From positions 806,001 to 870,000 of the forward strand of contig NZ_CP049304.1 of NCBI RefSeq assembly GCF_019444005.1: a DNA stretch of 64,000 nucleotides, in the 5' to 3' direction. Of this stretch, positions 16,244 to 25,638 are shown one piece after another (within the stretch, counting starts at the first letter, position 1; the number at the start of each line of letters is the position of its first letter). Below the pieces are notes generated by a model. It saw nothing but the letters and a program-made list of their open reading frames with translations, searched no databases and was not told the DNA's origin. This DNA comes from Liquorilactobacillus nagelii DSM 13675. GTDB taxonomy: Bacteria; Bacillota; Bacilli; Lactobacillales; Lactobacillaceae. Made by a program: the position numbers and the translations under genes.

Positions 16244-16813
16244 CTAATCTTCCTTCTTCAGACTGCCATGTTTTGTCCTAGTGCGAGAATATAGTACCAA
16301 TAACAAAGTTCCAATAATTGCAACCGAAATACTATTTACTAACCAGGTGGTTATTCCTTGGACATAAACTTTAGTCGCCGGCTCGTGATAAATCAAAATA
16401 TCGCCAGTTGGCGCAAGTAAAACCCAACCAATAAAATTAACAATTATCTGATAAATATTAAACCAAATCAATTTTGCAGTTGATAAGACACCAGTTTGAA
16501 TTTTTAATCTATTTTTCAAGAAACCAAAAACCACTCCAACCAGTCCATCGACAATTACCCATGTCCACCAAGGAGACCCGTAAGTTACAAAATCATTAAG
16601 TGCATGACCAATAAATATTGCAAGTCCAGCTGTTACAGGACCATAAATTACCGCTAGCAACGGTAAAAATCCCTCAGCAACGTTAATTTGTGTATTCGGA
16701 ATGCCGGTTGGAATAGCAACAAACTTCATTAAAACAAAAATAATTGCTGCCCCGATTCCAGTAGCTACAACTGATTGAATTGAATCAGACTTTTTATTCA
16801 ACTCTTGCACCAT
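16244..16813 (-). CDS. ECF transporter S component, UPF0397 family
   Basis: Substrate-binding membrane subunit of 189 residues with about six helices. Typical UPF0397 motifs are IPTGIPNTQINVAEGF (52-67) and GHALNDFVTYGSPWWTWVI (88-106). ATG 16813 is annotated; TTG 16801, six bases after GGTG, is an alternative start. Databases often label this family riboflavin transporter, but here the operon sits behind a T-box leader whose specifier reads AUG, so uptake of methionine or a methionine precursor is the better guess (inference). Confidence 0.85.
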   Translation of the reverse strand: MVQELNKKSDSIQSVVATGIGAAIIFVLMKFVAIPTGIPNTQINVAEGFLPLLAVIYGPVTAGLAIFIGHALNDFVTYGSPWWTWVIVDGLVGVVFGFLKNRLKIQTGVLSTAKLIWFNIYQIIVNFIGWVLLAPTGDILIYHEPATKVYVQGITTWLVNSISVAIIGTLLLVLYSRTRTKHGSLKKED

Positions 16814-16846
16814 CCTTTATTAAAATTAAAAAACTGAGAATTAAAG

Positions 16847-17089
16847 CAAAAAACGCCCTTTCAATTGAAAAGACGTTTATACGTGGTACCACTATTCTTC
16901 GATTTGAAAAGTTCAAATCCTCAATTAAGCTAACGGTTAACCCGGAAACAGTTTATCTAAAATTCACTGTTTCATCATTTATTGTAAGAAACCATTTTCA
17001 CTAGTTTATGATAATCATCTTTCAGCAAATTAATGACTCTCTAAATATATAAACTAGTTACTTATTTCCCTGACTTTAATCTCAATTTT
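16847..17089 (-). ncRNA. T-box riboswitch, probable Met specifier
   Basis: Leader of the ECF operon. From the 5' end: AGTA loop partner, lower stem AACTAGTTTAT / ATAAACTAGT, the stem I landmarks AGAGAGT and GCTGAAAG, then the specifier side GTGAAAATGG with ATG at 16993-16995. Further on are the T-box sequence AATAGTGGTACCACG (16882-16896) and a terminator AACGTCTTTTC / GAAAGGGCGTT with a T6 run. Uncharged tRNA should favour the antiterminator. The Met assignment rests on register relative to GAA and should be verified by alignment. Confidence 0.88.
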
Positions 17090-17095
17090 ATTGTC

Positions 17096-17124
17096 ATTTT
17101 ACCCCAAGAAAAGATCAAAATCAA
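17096..17124 (-). promoter_or_regulatory. Promoter of the T-box ECF operon
   Basis: TTGATT, 17 bases, TAAAAT on the minus strand; predicted start about 17089, directly before the T-box stem I. Confidence 0.6.
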
Positions 17125-17169
17125 TCATTTCTCACTAAAAGTCATTGTTTAAGTAGTTATTATCATTTT

Positions 17170-17478
17170 TTATTCGTCTTTTACCTGATGATTCAACCAT
17201 TTTTCAGTCTTTTGTTCAAGTAATTTGTGTAATTCAAGCGGTTGACAGTCAAGCTTAACTAAAATTGCTAAGATAACCAATAAAGAATCTACTAATTCTT
17301 CTTTAGTAGCATTAATATCAAGGTGCTTGTAACCATTTCCTGAAGCATTAATACTAGCCAAATATGCTTGAGCCGCTTCTCCGCTTTCTTCCATTAACTT
17401 TAAAAATTGTTGTTGGACACTTTTAGGTTCAAGTAACGCAGCTTGAATAATTTTTTCTTGCAATTGTCGATCAAGCAT
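17170..17478 (-). CDS. MazG-like nucleotide pyrophosphohydrolase family protein
   Basis: Small all-helical protein of 102 residues with the MazG/EE-D pattern: KLMEESGEAAQAYLA holds the ExxE pair and ATKEELVDSLLVILAIL holds the second E-x-x-D pair. Such proteins hydrolyse non-canonical or excess NTPs. I start at ATG 17478, since the GTG at 17496 overlaps GGAGG. It follows the dehydrogenase gene by about 20 bases and is likely co-transcribed with it. Substrate unknown. Confidence 0.8.
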   Translation of the reverse strand: MLDRQLQEKIIQAALLEPKSVQQQFLKLMEESGEAAQAYLASINASGNGYKHLDINATKEELVDSLLVILAILVKLDCQPLELHKLLEQKTEKWLNHQVKDE

Positions 17479-17499
17479 AATATACTTTTCCTCCACTTT

Positions 17500-18432
17500 C
17501 TAGTAGCCAGCCTGTAAATCAACTAAATTGTGCATCGGCTTGCCAGTTAAATAATTATCCAAGTTAGTTGCAAACAAGGGGTATAATGCTGCACGAAAAT
17601 GTGGTATTTGTCCAGCAATGTGTGGAGTAATAACTATTTTGTCGTGATGCCATAAACGCGAAACAGTTTCTAGCGGTTCATGCTCAAAAACATCTAGATA
17701 AGCACTGCGGATCCAAGACTCATCTACTAATTCTAACAGGTCATCTTCAACTAATGTATTACCACGTCCAACATTAATAAAAGTATAGCCTGGAGCAATT
17801 TTGCGGAAAACTTTGGCATTTAAAAAGTGTTTAGTTTCTGGAGTTCCCGGCAGAGTTGAAATCAAATAATTAATCTTTGTCTGGTACCCCGCTGTCTGAA
17901 AGTTTTTAATTGAGATAACATCATCAAAAACATCAACTAAATGTGAATCCATTCCGTGGCGATTAACACCAATGACTTGCATCCCTAAAAAGCGACAATA
18001 TCGTGCAATTTCTCGACCGATTTTACCAGTTCCTAGAATTAAAGCTGCTTGTTCCCGTGCTTCTAAAACTTCTGGCGTCAGCCAGGTTTGTGGCCTTTTA
18101 AAACTTTCGCGAAAACCACGATTCTCCATTAGAATATAACCAGTGACTGTTTCAGCAATATAACGACTATGGAGTCCCGAAGCATTCGTTAAGAGAATTT
18201 TTCTTTCTCTAAATTTTTCTAACGGAAAATAATCAATTCCAGCCGATTTAGCTTGCACCCATTTAAGATGGTGTCCTTTAAGAAATTGTTGGGCTAAGGT
18301 TTTATCCCAACCTAAAACAATTTCTGCTTCTCCAGCAATTTTTGTGTCTGTTGAAAAACTAACACTAGGAAATTGTTGATCTAGACGTTGAAGTTCCTCG
18401 GGTTTTGGTTTTACTAATAATAAAGCTTTCAT
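17500..18432 (-). CDS. D-isomer-specific 2-hydroxyacid dehydrogenase family protein
   Basis: NAD(P)-dependent dehydrogenase of 310 residues. The Rossmann motif ILGTGKIGREIARYC, the catalytic Arg in INVGRGNTLVEDD, the Glu in DVFEHEPL and the His in ITPHIAGQ are all present. ATG 18432 follows AAGGAGTG; the longer frame overlaps the GNAT gene and is not needed. The N-terminal substrate domain (KALLLVKPKPEE) resembles phosphoglycerate- or glyoxylate-type members, but the substrate cannot be fixed. Likely part of a short operon with the GNAT and MazG-like genes. Confidence 0.87.
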   Translation of the reverse strand: MKALLLVKPKPEELQRLDQQFPSVSFSTDTKIAGEAEIVLGWDKTLAQQFLKGHHLKWVQAKSAGIDYFPLEKFRERKILLTNASGLHSRYIAETVTGYILMENRGFRESFKRPQTWLTPEVLEAREQAALILGTGKIGREIARYCRFLGMQVIGVNRHGMDSHLVDVFDDVISIKNFQTAGYQTKINYLISTLPGTPETKHFLNAKVFRKIAPGYTFINVGRGNTLVEDDLLELVDESWIRSAYLDVFEHEPLETVSRLWHHDKIVITPHIAGQIPHFRAALYPLFATNLDNYLTGKPMHNLVDLQAGY

Positions 18433-18464
18433 TTGATCACTCCTTTTTATGAATTTTAAATTAT

Positions 18465-18959
18465 TTATAACTGCAAAAACAAATTGTGCCAAGTCTCATC
18501 AGCATGTTTTGATTCAGCGATTCCTTCATCCTGAAAACCATTTTTTTGATAGAAAGTAATTAGAGTTGGCAAACAAGTTAACGTTACCCCTTGTCGCCCA
18601 GCATCTTGGGCTTGAGCAATTAGCGCTTGCAAAAGTTGACTGGCAATTCCTTTTTTTCGGTAGGCTGGGGCAACCGCCAGGCTTAAGACCGCCTGATATG
18701 GTGCTTGATTGGCTGAAAAATTTTTAGTCACACTACTAAACAAATCATCTGTTAAATATCTCCTTGAAATAGCTGGCCCTACAATAAAACCTACTAATTT
18801 AAAATTAACAAAAGCTCCTAAAAAAGTTTCAGGAATCTGGTGTTGTCTTTGTTTCATGGCTGATATGCTCGCTGCTTCTGACAATGAAAAACTACTTCTT
18901 TCAATTTCCATCACCGTTTTTAGATTCCATTCATTGACAGAATCAAGTAAAATTTTCAT
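18465..18959 (-). CDS. GNAT family N-acetyltransferase
   Basis: Acetyl-CoA-dependent acetyltransferase, 164 residues. Motif A reads LSLAVAPAYRKKGIASQLL, with the R/Q-x-x-G-x-A pyrophosphate loop, and motif B contains FYQKNGFQDEG. ATG after AAGGAATGATG. The fold is clear, but the acceptor (small amine or protein N-terminus) is not predictable. It is followed after 32 bases by the 2-hydroxyacid dehydrogenase gene. Confidence 0.85.
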   Translation of the reverse strand: MKILLDSVNEWNLKTVMEIERSSFSLSEAASISAMKQRQHQIPETFLGAFVNFKLVGFIVGPAISRRYLTDDLFSSVTKNFSANQAPYQAVLSLAVAPAYRKKGIASQLLQALIAQAQDAGRQGVTLTCLPTLITFYQKNGFQDEGIAESKHADETWHNLFLQL

Positions 18960-18999
18960 TAGACATCATTCCTTGCATTAAACAAAAATAGATTCAAAA

Positions 19000-20031
19000 T
19001 TATTTGCAGATTACAATTTTCCCAATTGAACGATTACTGGCAATCATTTGATGGGCTTGTTCCAAAACATCAGCATTCAATGAATGTAAAGTTTGTTTTA
19101 AAGTCGAATGCAATATTCCTTGATCTAAAAGTTGCGAAACTTTTTCTAAAATTTGATGTTGGGTAATCATGGTTGGCAACTGATAAAACGATTTAGTATA
19201 CATCCACTCCCAAGCAAAAGTAACACTCTTAGATTTTAACAGTCCTAAATCCAAGGGGTGCTGATTACCAGTAATTGAAACAATCCGCCCTTCTGGTTTG
19301 ATCATTTCGGCAATTTCTCCCCAGTGACCATCAATATCACTTAAACCTAAAATAAAATCAACACTTTTCTGACCATTATTGAACAATTGTTCTGGCAATG
19401 ATCGACGATGATTAAGAATTATGTCCGCTCCCATTTTTTGGGCCCAATTTTTAGTTTCAGAACGAGAAGCCGTTGCAATCACTTGTAATCCGACCATTTT
19501 TGCCAATTGAATGGCAATTGAACCAACTCCTCCTGCCCCGTTAATGATTAGAATGGTTTGATTGGAATATTTTTTTTCTGGTGACAAGCCCATTTTTTCA
19601 AAAAGTGCTTCCCAAGCCGTTAAACTAGTTAATGGCATTGCCACAGCTTGAGCAATTGACAATTTTTCAGGCGCATGAGCTACTAAACGTTCATCAACTA
19701 ATTGGTAGTCAGCATTCGAACCTGATCGACGATAGTCTCCGGCATAAAATACTCAATCCCCCGGCTGGAATAATTCAACAGCTGAGCCAATCTCTTCGAC
19801 AATTCCCCAAGCATCCCATCCTAAAATTTTTGGTTGAGGCAAATCTGCTTTGAGCTGCTTACGAACTGCAATATCGATTGGATTAACTGATACCGCGGCT
19901 ATTTTGACTAGTAAATCATGACCTTTTGCTTGCGGTTTTTTGATTTCAAAATCAACTAAGTTGGACCGATTACTACCGGATTGCTGAGTTTTAGCACCAA
20001 TTGCTTTCATCATTGTTTTCAAATCAACCAC
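19000..20031 (-). pseudogene. Zinc-type quinone oxidoreductase interrupted by an in-frame TGA
   Basis: MDR/quinone-oxidoreductase family protein (NADPH-dependent). The frame is continuous over about 344 codons except for one TGA at 19753-19755, in PGD(stop)VFYAGD. Upstream are the N-terminal GroES-like parts (VKIAAVSVNPIDIAVRK, KILGWDAWGIVEEIG), and downstream the cofactor domain with INGAGGVGSIAIQLAKMV. No frameshift is needed to join them. A C-to-T or G-to-A transition of CGA or TGG would explain the stop. It may be a true pseudogene, a read-through case or a sequence error. The start is GTG 20031, or one of the codons at 20022 or 20010. Confidence 0.85.
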
Positions 20032-20096
20032 CTCAAATTTATTTTAAACTACTTTCATTGTGACACTTTGGACACCCTAAAAACAATTATCTTGTT

Positions 20097-21335
20097 TCAT
20101 TTCCAATATATCTCTGTTTTTGCTGGAGTAGTTTTCGCTAAAACTCTGCCTTCACGAATGTTATAGAGAACTTCAGCATGTTGATTGAGCACTTGGTAAA
20201 AGTCAGTTCCATTCAATAAAATGCAATTTCCCGGTTTTCCGACTTCAATTCCATAATGATCTTGGATTTGTAATGTTTTTGCTGCATTGTAAGTTACATA
20301 ATTGAAAGAATGTTGCAATTGCTGGTAACCCATTAACTGTCCAGCATAAACTCCCATTTGCAGTGGATCAAGCATATTACCATTTCCCAAAGGATTCCAT
20401 GGATCCTGAACATCATCTTCCCCAAATGATACATTAATTCCCGCTTGACCTAGTTCCTTAATTCGAGTCAATCCTCGTCGCTTGGGATAAGTATCAAAAC
20501 GGCCTCCCAAATGAATATTAACTAAAGGATTAGCCACAAAGTTTAACCCGGCCATTTTTAATAAGCGAAATAGTTTATAGGTATATGCATCATTGTAAGA
20601 GCCCATCGCAGTCGTATGACTTGCCGTTACCCGCTGTTTCAAACCAGTTTCATAAGCCAAGGTTGCAAGAACCTCTAAATTACGACTGTTAGGATCATCA
20701 ATTTCATCACAATGAACGTCAACTAAAACACCATATTTTTCAGCTAAAGAAACCAAATATTTTAACGAATCAGCCCCATAAAATTGGTTAAATTCATAAT
20801 GTGGAATTCCACCAACAACGTCAGCTCCTTCTTTAATAGCTTGATCGAGCAGTTCTTTCCCGTGCGGAAATGATAAAACTCCTTCTTGTGGAAAGGCAAC
20901 CAATTGTAATTCAATTTGATCCTTTAGCTCAGCTTTTAGTTCCAATAATGCCTGCAGAGCAGTTAAGTGAGGATCTGTGGTGTCAACGTGGCTTCGTACA
21001 AATTGAATCCCTAAACCAACCTGATGCAACAATGTCTTTCGGGCTCGTTGCTTAACATCCTTAATTGTTAACGATTGTTTCCGTTTTGACCAAATTCGAA
21101 TACCATCAAATAAAGTCCCAGTTTCGTTCCATTCTGGTTGCCCAGCTGTTAAGGTCGCATCTAAATGGATATGTGAATCAATAAAAGGTGGTAAAAGAAC
21201 TTTATTTTGACCATCAAGTACTTGCTCCTGATCTCGAGCGCTGATATCTGGTGCAATCTCGCTAAATTTACCATCCTCGATCCGAACATCTTTTAAATCT
21301 GTTTGATTATTAATGTGAACGTGTTTAATTAACAT
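20097..21335 (-). CDS. codA: Cytosine deaminase
   Basis: Metal-dependent amidohydrolase that converts cytosine to uracil in pyrimidine salvage. 412 residues. Metal ligands and active-site motifs in order: FIDSHIHLDATLTAG (HxH), VDVHCDEIDDPNSR, TASHTTAM and SFGEDDVQDPWNPLGNG, the last being typical of bacterial CodA. ATG behind AAAGAGGT, one base after the codB stop. Together they form codBA. The gene ends in TGA, which shows that TGA is a normal stop in this genome. Confidence 0.94.
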   Translation of the reverse strand: MLIKHVHINNQTDLKDVRIEDGKFSEIAPDISARDQEQVLDGQNKVLLPPFIDSHIHLDATLTAGQPEWNETGTLFDGIRIWSKRKQSLTIKDVKQRARKTLLHQVGLGIQFVRSHVDTTDPHLTALQALLELKAELKDQIELQLVAFPQEGVLSFPHGKELLDQAIKEGADVVGGIPHYEFNQFYGADSLKYLVSLAEKYGVLVDVHCDEIDDPNSRNLEVLATLAYETGLKQRVTASHTTAMGSYNDAYTYKLFRLLKMAGLNFVANPLVNIHLGGRFDTYPKRRGLTRIKELGQAGINVSFGEDDVQDPWNPLGNGNMLDPLQMGVYAGQLMGYQQLQHSFNYVTYNAAKTLQIQDHYGIEVGKPGNCILLNGTDFYQVLNQHAEVLYNIREGRVLAKTTPAKTEIYWK

Positions 21336-21336
21336 T

Positions 21337-22695
21337 TTAATTACCTCTTTTGCTTAAAAAGTTCATGATCAACCAATAAAGAAATCCACTCAATAACATA
21401 TCAGGATAAGTTGCTCCAATTGTTGATTGTAAAAAAGAAACTTGTTGTAACAGGAAAAAAACTCCCGCGCCGATAATCCAGATTAACACCGCTACCCAGT
21501 TAACACCTTTAGTATACCAATATTTTCCCATCGGAATTGTCAAATCAGTAACACGATAATTTTGTTTGGCACAGAAAAAGTAATCCACAATAATAATACT
21601 AATAATTGGCCCTAAAACCATCCCAATATAATCTAGAAAAGCTGTAAATGCCGCTAAAAAGCTGCCCAAAATCATCGGAATAAATGTAACCAACGTTGCT
21701 AAACCTGCTACAATCCACAAAGCGTATTTTAATTTCAATTTTGCAAAAATATTTGCTAAAGCGGAACCAGCTGCCATCAGATTTACAGCATTAGCTGTCA
21801 TACTGGTCAAGATGATTACTAATAATGCTAGCACACCTAATCCCAGGCGACTCGCAATCGAACTTGGATCAGAGTTGTTCGGGTCATAATTGCCAGATGA
21901 AACTGCAATACTGATTGTTGAAATCAAACCAATCATTGCGAACCAAAGAACTCCGACCAATGCACCTGCAAAAGAAGTTGTCGTTGCGGCCGATTTTTTG
22001 CGAGCAAAACGTGAAAAATCAGCTGCTGCAGTCACCCAAGCTAAATTAAAAGCAGCAACCGTATCAAAAGCATTACCACTCGATAACTTTAACTTAGTAG
22101 GAACTTGCCAATGAATAATTTGTTCGAATGAAACCTGTTGAAAAACAATGATTGATTCCCAAATTACAAAAACAAAAACTAATATAATTCCTAAACGTTC
22201 AATTAACTGAACTGAACGTGAACCACTAGCAATACTAATAATATGTAGCACACTCATAACTACAATTCCACAAAGCATCCCTTTTAAACCACCATCTTGT
22301 CCCCAAAGCGGCCAGCCTAGTAAATCATGCAGTAAATAACTGACAGAAGTAGCAGCAATAAAGGTATTGACAGCTGTCCAACCAATAAATTGAGTAAAGT
22401 TTATAATCGATGGCAAAAAGCTTCCTCGTAGTCCGAATGAAGCGCGAGCAACGCCCATCGTTGAGACACCAGTTTTAAAGCCGATATAACCAACTAAAGC
22501 TAAACAAACATATGCAATTGCTGATGACAAAACTAAAATCTTGGTGGCTGTTAAAAATCCACAAGCAGCCATTACCCCTCCAATGTACCAAGTTCCATTA
22601 TTTGCGTTAGCTCCGACCCAAGTAGCAAACATATCCCATGAAGTTGTTCGACGTTTGGCTAATGGAATGCTGAATGTTTCAGGTTGCTTCCCCAT
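21337..22695 (-). CDS. codB: Cytosine permease (NCS1 family)
   Basis: Nucleobase:cation symporter with about twelve membrane helices, 452 residues. The first helix region carries TWVGANANNGTWYIGG, the NCS1 signature; TAAADFSRFARKK is the conserved cytoplasmic block after helix 6. ATG behind TAGGAGG. Operon with codA gives cytosine uptake and deamination. Two GAAC/GAAAGTT-type half sites at about 22754-22790 could be PurR-like boxes, but this is weak. Confidence 0.93.
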   Translation of the reverse strand: MGKQPETFSIPLAKRRTTSWDMFATWVGANANNGTWYIGGVMAACGFLTATKILVLSSAIAYVCLALVGYIGFKTGVSTMGVARASFGLRGSFLPSIINFTQFIGWTAVNTFIAATSVSYLLHDLLGWPLWGQDGGLKGMLCGIVVMSVLHIISIASGSRSVQLIERLGIILVFVFVIWESIIVFQQVSFEQIIHWQVPTKLKLSSGNAFDTVAAFNLAWVTAAADFSRFARKKSAATTTSFAGALVGVLWFAMIGLISTISIAVSSGNYDPNNSDPSSIASRLGLGVLALLVIILTSMTANAVNLMAAGSALANIFAKLKLKYALWIVAGLATLVTFIPMILGSFLAAFTAFLDYIGMVLGPIISIIIVDYFFCAKQNYRVTDLTIPMGKYWYTKGVNWVAVLIWIIGAGVFFLLQQVSFLQSTIGATYPDMLLSGFLYWLIMNFLSKRGN

Positions 22696-22800
22696 GATGA
22701 CCTCCTAAAAACTATTCTTTTAAATCTATTCTAGTCCATTTTAAATAAAAAAAGAACATTTTTCATTTAAATAAAGATAACTTTCGTGTTTACCTAAAAA

Positions 22801-22825
22801 AACTCCAGACACAAATGTCTGAAGT
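22801..22825 (-). terminator. Terminator after the APC permease gene
   Basis: AACTCCAGACA / TGTCTGAAGTT with a 3-base loop and A/T runs on both sides, between the permease stop and codB. Confidence 0.7.
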
Positions 22826-22855
22826 TTTTTAGTTTGTTCTTAAATAAATTAGATT

Positions 22856-24268
22856 CTAATGATTCAATAAGGAATGTTTCTTGCCATAAGCAAAATATAA
22901 AATCATTCCTAAAGCGAACCAAACTAGAAATCTTACCCATGTTTCCCAGTTAAGACCAATAATCAAAGTAATGCAGAAAATAATCGCAATAATTGGAGTA
23001 ACTGGAACACCTGGTGCTCGAAAGCCGCGATGGATTTCTGGATGGTTTTTGCGCATCCATAAAATCCCCGCTGATACAAGAATGAAGGCCGTTAGCGTGC
23101 CGATATTAACCAGCTCTGACAAAATATTCAAGTTAATGAACCCACCAGCAATCGCTGTTAAAATACCAAAAAACCAAGTTCCCTTAAATGGTGTTTTATA
23201 TTTAGGACTAACTTCACCAAAAAACTTTGGGAATAATCCATCACGTGACATTGAGTAACAAATTCTTGACTGACCATATAATTGAACTAAAATAACAGTC
23301 GTCATTCCTAAAATAGCGCCAATGCTGACAATCAAGGCTAACCAGCTTTGGCCGGTTTGGTGCAAAACTGCTAAAATTGGAGCATTTAAATACTTAGTAA
23401 AGACTGTATACTTAACAACACCTGTCATAATCAAGGTCATAATAATATACAAAACAGTCGAAATTAAAAGTGATAATAAAATTCCTCGAGGCAGCGTCTT
23501 GCTTGGATTAATTGTTTCTTCAGCACTCGATGCGACTGAGTCAAAACCGATGAATGAAAAGAAAACAATTGAAGCTGCTGGAATTACTCCGGCTGCCGTA
23601 CCATTATGAAAACTATAAATTCCATATGGTGAAAATGGAGTCCAATTATGTGGTTTAATAAACCAAACTGTGCAGACAATGAATAAAATAATAACTGCTA
23701 ACTTGATGATTACCATTGTATCATTAACTCGTTTAGTTTGATTAATCCCAATTGAAATAATCCAAGTAATTACCAAAACAATTATAAAGGCCGGTAAATT
23801 AAAGTAAGTTGTAACCCCCGGCGTCGTTCCTGCCGCCGCCGTTAGGACCGTTGGAATATGGATCCCCATTTCCGATAATAAATTTAAAAAGTAACCTGAC
23901 CAACCAACTGATACAGTTGCCGCTCCTAAAGCATATTCCAAAATCAAATCCCAGCCAATAACAAAAGCAATTATTTCACCAAAGGCTAAGTAAGAATAAG
24001 TGTAAGCTGAGCCAGCTACCGGAGCCATCGAAGCAAATTCGGCATAACATAGTCCAGTAAAACCACAACAAATTGCCGCGATTAAAAACGAAACTGATAG
24101 AGCTGGACCTGCAGTTAAAGCACCTTTACCAGTTAAAACAAAAATTCCAGTTCCAATAATTGCCCCAATTCCCAAAAACGTTAAATCCATTGTTTTGAGT
24201 GTTCTTGTTAGTGGAGTTGCGTCTGCTAACAAGTCATCAACATTTTTTCTTCGAAAAAGTCCACTCAT
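22856..24268 (-). CDS. APC family amino acid permease
   Basis: Amino acid/polyamine/organocation transporter with about 12-13 helices, 470 residues. The N-terminus after a polar start has LTFLGIGAIIGTGIFVLTG, the substrate-binding helix 1 motif, and PVAGSAYTYSYLAFGE follows. FFSFIGFDSVASSAEE and NPSKTLPRGIL are typical of the cationic amino acid (CAT/YfnA-like) branch. ATG behind GAAAGGTGATG. Monocistronic with a good promoter. Substrate specificity is not certain. Confidence 0.9.
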   Translation of the reverse strand: MSGLFRRKNVDDLLADATPLTRTLKTMDLTFLGIGAIIGTGIFVLTGKGALTAGPALSVSFLIAAICCGFTGLCYAEFASMAPVAGSAYTYSYLAFGEIIAFVIGWDLILEYALGAATVSVGWSGYFLNLLSEMGIHIPTVLTAAAGTTPGVTTYFNLPAFIIVLVITWIISIGINQTKRVNDTMVIIKLAVIILFIVCTVWFIKPHNWTPFSPYGIYSFHNGTAAGVIPAASIVFFSFIGFDSVASSAEETINPSKTLPRGILLSLLISTVLYIIMTLIMTGVVKYTVFTKYLNAPILAVLHQTGQSWLALIVSIGAILGMTTVILVQLYGQSRICYSMSRDGLFPKFFGEVSPKYKTPFKGTWFFGILTAIAGGFINLNILSELVNIGTLTAFILVSAGILWMRKNHPEIHRGFRAPGVPVTPIIAIIFCITLIIGLNWETWVRFLVWFALGMILYFAYGKKHSLLNH

Positions 24269-24302
24269 GAAAAACCATCACCTTTCATCGACTATGTTTA
24301 AC

Positions 24303-24331
24303 ATTCTATAATCTAATTTTAATCTAGTCAA
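24303..24331 (-). promoter_or_regulatory. Promoter of the APC permease gene
   Basis: TTGACT, 17 bases, TAGAAT on the minus strand, 35 bases upstream of the start codon. The remaining part of the 334-base intergenic region (24332-24602) holds a -10-like TATAAT (24564-24569) for the DUF1304 gene and nothing else I recognise. Confidence 0.65.
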
Positions 24332-24602
24332 ATAGTTTCACTTTGGTGTTGTCATAAAATGTAACATACACCGTTAAATCAACCGCTTTATTTTTGCATC
24401 TGAAAGTTAAATCAGCTTTAAATTTATTTTATGGTCCCTTTTATTAAAAATTACTTTGAAAGCAAAAGATATTTTTACATCAAAGATTAGTTTAAATCTT
24501 CTAGCTTAGTGTTTGATGAAAAACTATCACCTTGAATTGTTTAAACTAAGGCAACATAATTTGTATAATATAAATAACTATCAAAAAAAGGAGAAATAAG
24601 TT

Positions 24603-24971
24603 TTGAATATCATTTGTAATATCTTAGTAATATTAGTTGCAGTTGAAGCATTAGCAATTATGCTGATTGAGGTTTTTGGCAGTCCTGAATTACATGCTAA
24701 AGCATTTGATTTAAGTTTAGACTATACTCGCATGCCTGAGGCGAGAATTTCAATGAGCAATCAAGGAATCTATAATGGATTCCTCGGAATTGGTTTACTA
24801 CTTATTCGTTTTTTCTTTCCAACGATAATTACAACTAGTGGTGCCTTGTTATTTACCATTTTTATTGTAGTTGCCGCTGTTTGGGGATGGTTAAGTGCAC
24901 ATAACGTCAAGATTTTTCTCGTTCAAGGGATTCCCGCACTTTTGGCGACAATCTTTTTATTCCTTAGTTAA
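24603..24971 (+). CDS. DUF1304 family membrane protein
   Basis: Small integral membrane protein, 122 residues, four helices. TTG start 8 bases after AAAGGAGA. DUF1304 features are present: an N-terminal helix followed by LIEVFGSPE, then NQGIYNGFLGIGLLL and a last helix pair with VAAVWGWLSA. Function of the family is unknown. Single gene followed by a strong terminator. Confidence 0.85.
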   Translation: MNIICNILVILVAVEALAIMLIEVFGSPELHAKAFDLSLDYTRMPEARISMSNQGIYNGFLGIGLLLIRFFFPTIITTSGALLFTIFIVVAAVWGWLSAHNVKIFLVQGIPALLATIFLFLS

Positions 24972-25006
24972 CCTTAAAACTAAACAACATAAGTAAACAT
25001 AAAAAC

Positions 25007-25060
25007 AAAATCAAGAAGCAGGTAGCTTATTTTAAAGTAATCTACCTGCTTCTTGATTTT
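25007..25060. terminator. Strong bidirectional terminator
   Basis: A perfect stem of about 20 bp (AAAATCAAGAAGCAGGTAG and its complement) lies between convergent genes, with A/T runs at both ends. Confidence 0.85.
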
Positions 25061-25120
25061 ATTAAGCTTTGATTCTTGGACCAGCGTTTAGTAATTAGAC
25101 TAATTATATTTTTAGCTACT

Positions 25121-25624
25121 TTAAACTGACAAATGGTAATTCTTTCCTAAAATATCTAGATCTCGCAATTGTTGATCCAATGAAGCTATTTCTGGAAAAT
25201 GTCCCCACTTTTTGTAGCCAAACTCTTGAAAAAGTCGTTGACTTGCCTGATTATGGCTGAAAACAAAAGCTAGTACAATCTCAACTTGACAAAAACTTAA
25301 TTGATCAGCAAGAAATCTCAATGCCTGCTTGCCAATTCCTTGTCCCTGATAGGTTTGATCTAAATAGAGGCTGACTTCAGCTGTTCGTTGATAAGCTGGT
25401 CGACCATAAAAATCACTTAAACTTAGCCAACCAATTATCAAATCAGTCTTTTTAATTACCCAAAGCGGTCGCTGCATATTGTTTTGATGCCCTGCAAACC
25501 AAGTCTTTCGCTGCTCAATCGTCAATGGAACTAAATCTGCAGTTGATTTTCGGGTTAAAACTGCTTGATTATAAATCTCAACAATTCGCGGCAAATCTTT
25601 TGTTGTTGCTAATTCAAATTTCAT
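25121..25624 (-). CDS. GNAT acetyltransferase (phosphinothricin acetyltransferase-like)
   Basis: Acetyltransferase of 167 residues. The N-terminal TKDLPRIVEIYNQAV matches the phosphinothricin/methionine-sulfoximine acetyltransferase branch. Motif A is VSLYLDQTYQGQGIGKQALRF (about 90-110), with QGQGIG binding CoA. I start at ATG 25624, as the TTG at 25642 lies in the AAAGGGG ribosome-binding site. It overlaps or adjoins the aldo/keto reductase gene upstream, so they are co-transcribed. The real substrate may be any small amine. Confidence 0.85.
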   Translation of the reverse strand: MKFELATTKDLPRIVEIYNQAVLTRKSTADLVPLTIEQRKTWFAGHQNNMQRPLWVIKKTDLIIGWLSLSDFYGRPAYQRTAEVSLYLDQTYQGQGIGKQALRFLADQLSFCQVEIVLAFVFSHNQASQRLFQEFGYKKWGHFPEIASLDQQLRDLDILGKNYHLSV

Positions 25625-25638
25625 TTGTATTGCCCCTT

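Noticed and set aside
16905..16930. GTTCAAATCC, like a tRNA T-arm
   Set aside because: It lies inside the T-box leader on the other strand; no cloverleaf can be drawn around it.
22754..22790. PurR-like boxes upstream of codBA
   Set aside because: Only partial half-site matches; spacing and sequence are too weak to annotate.
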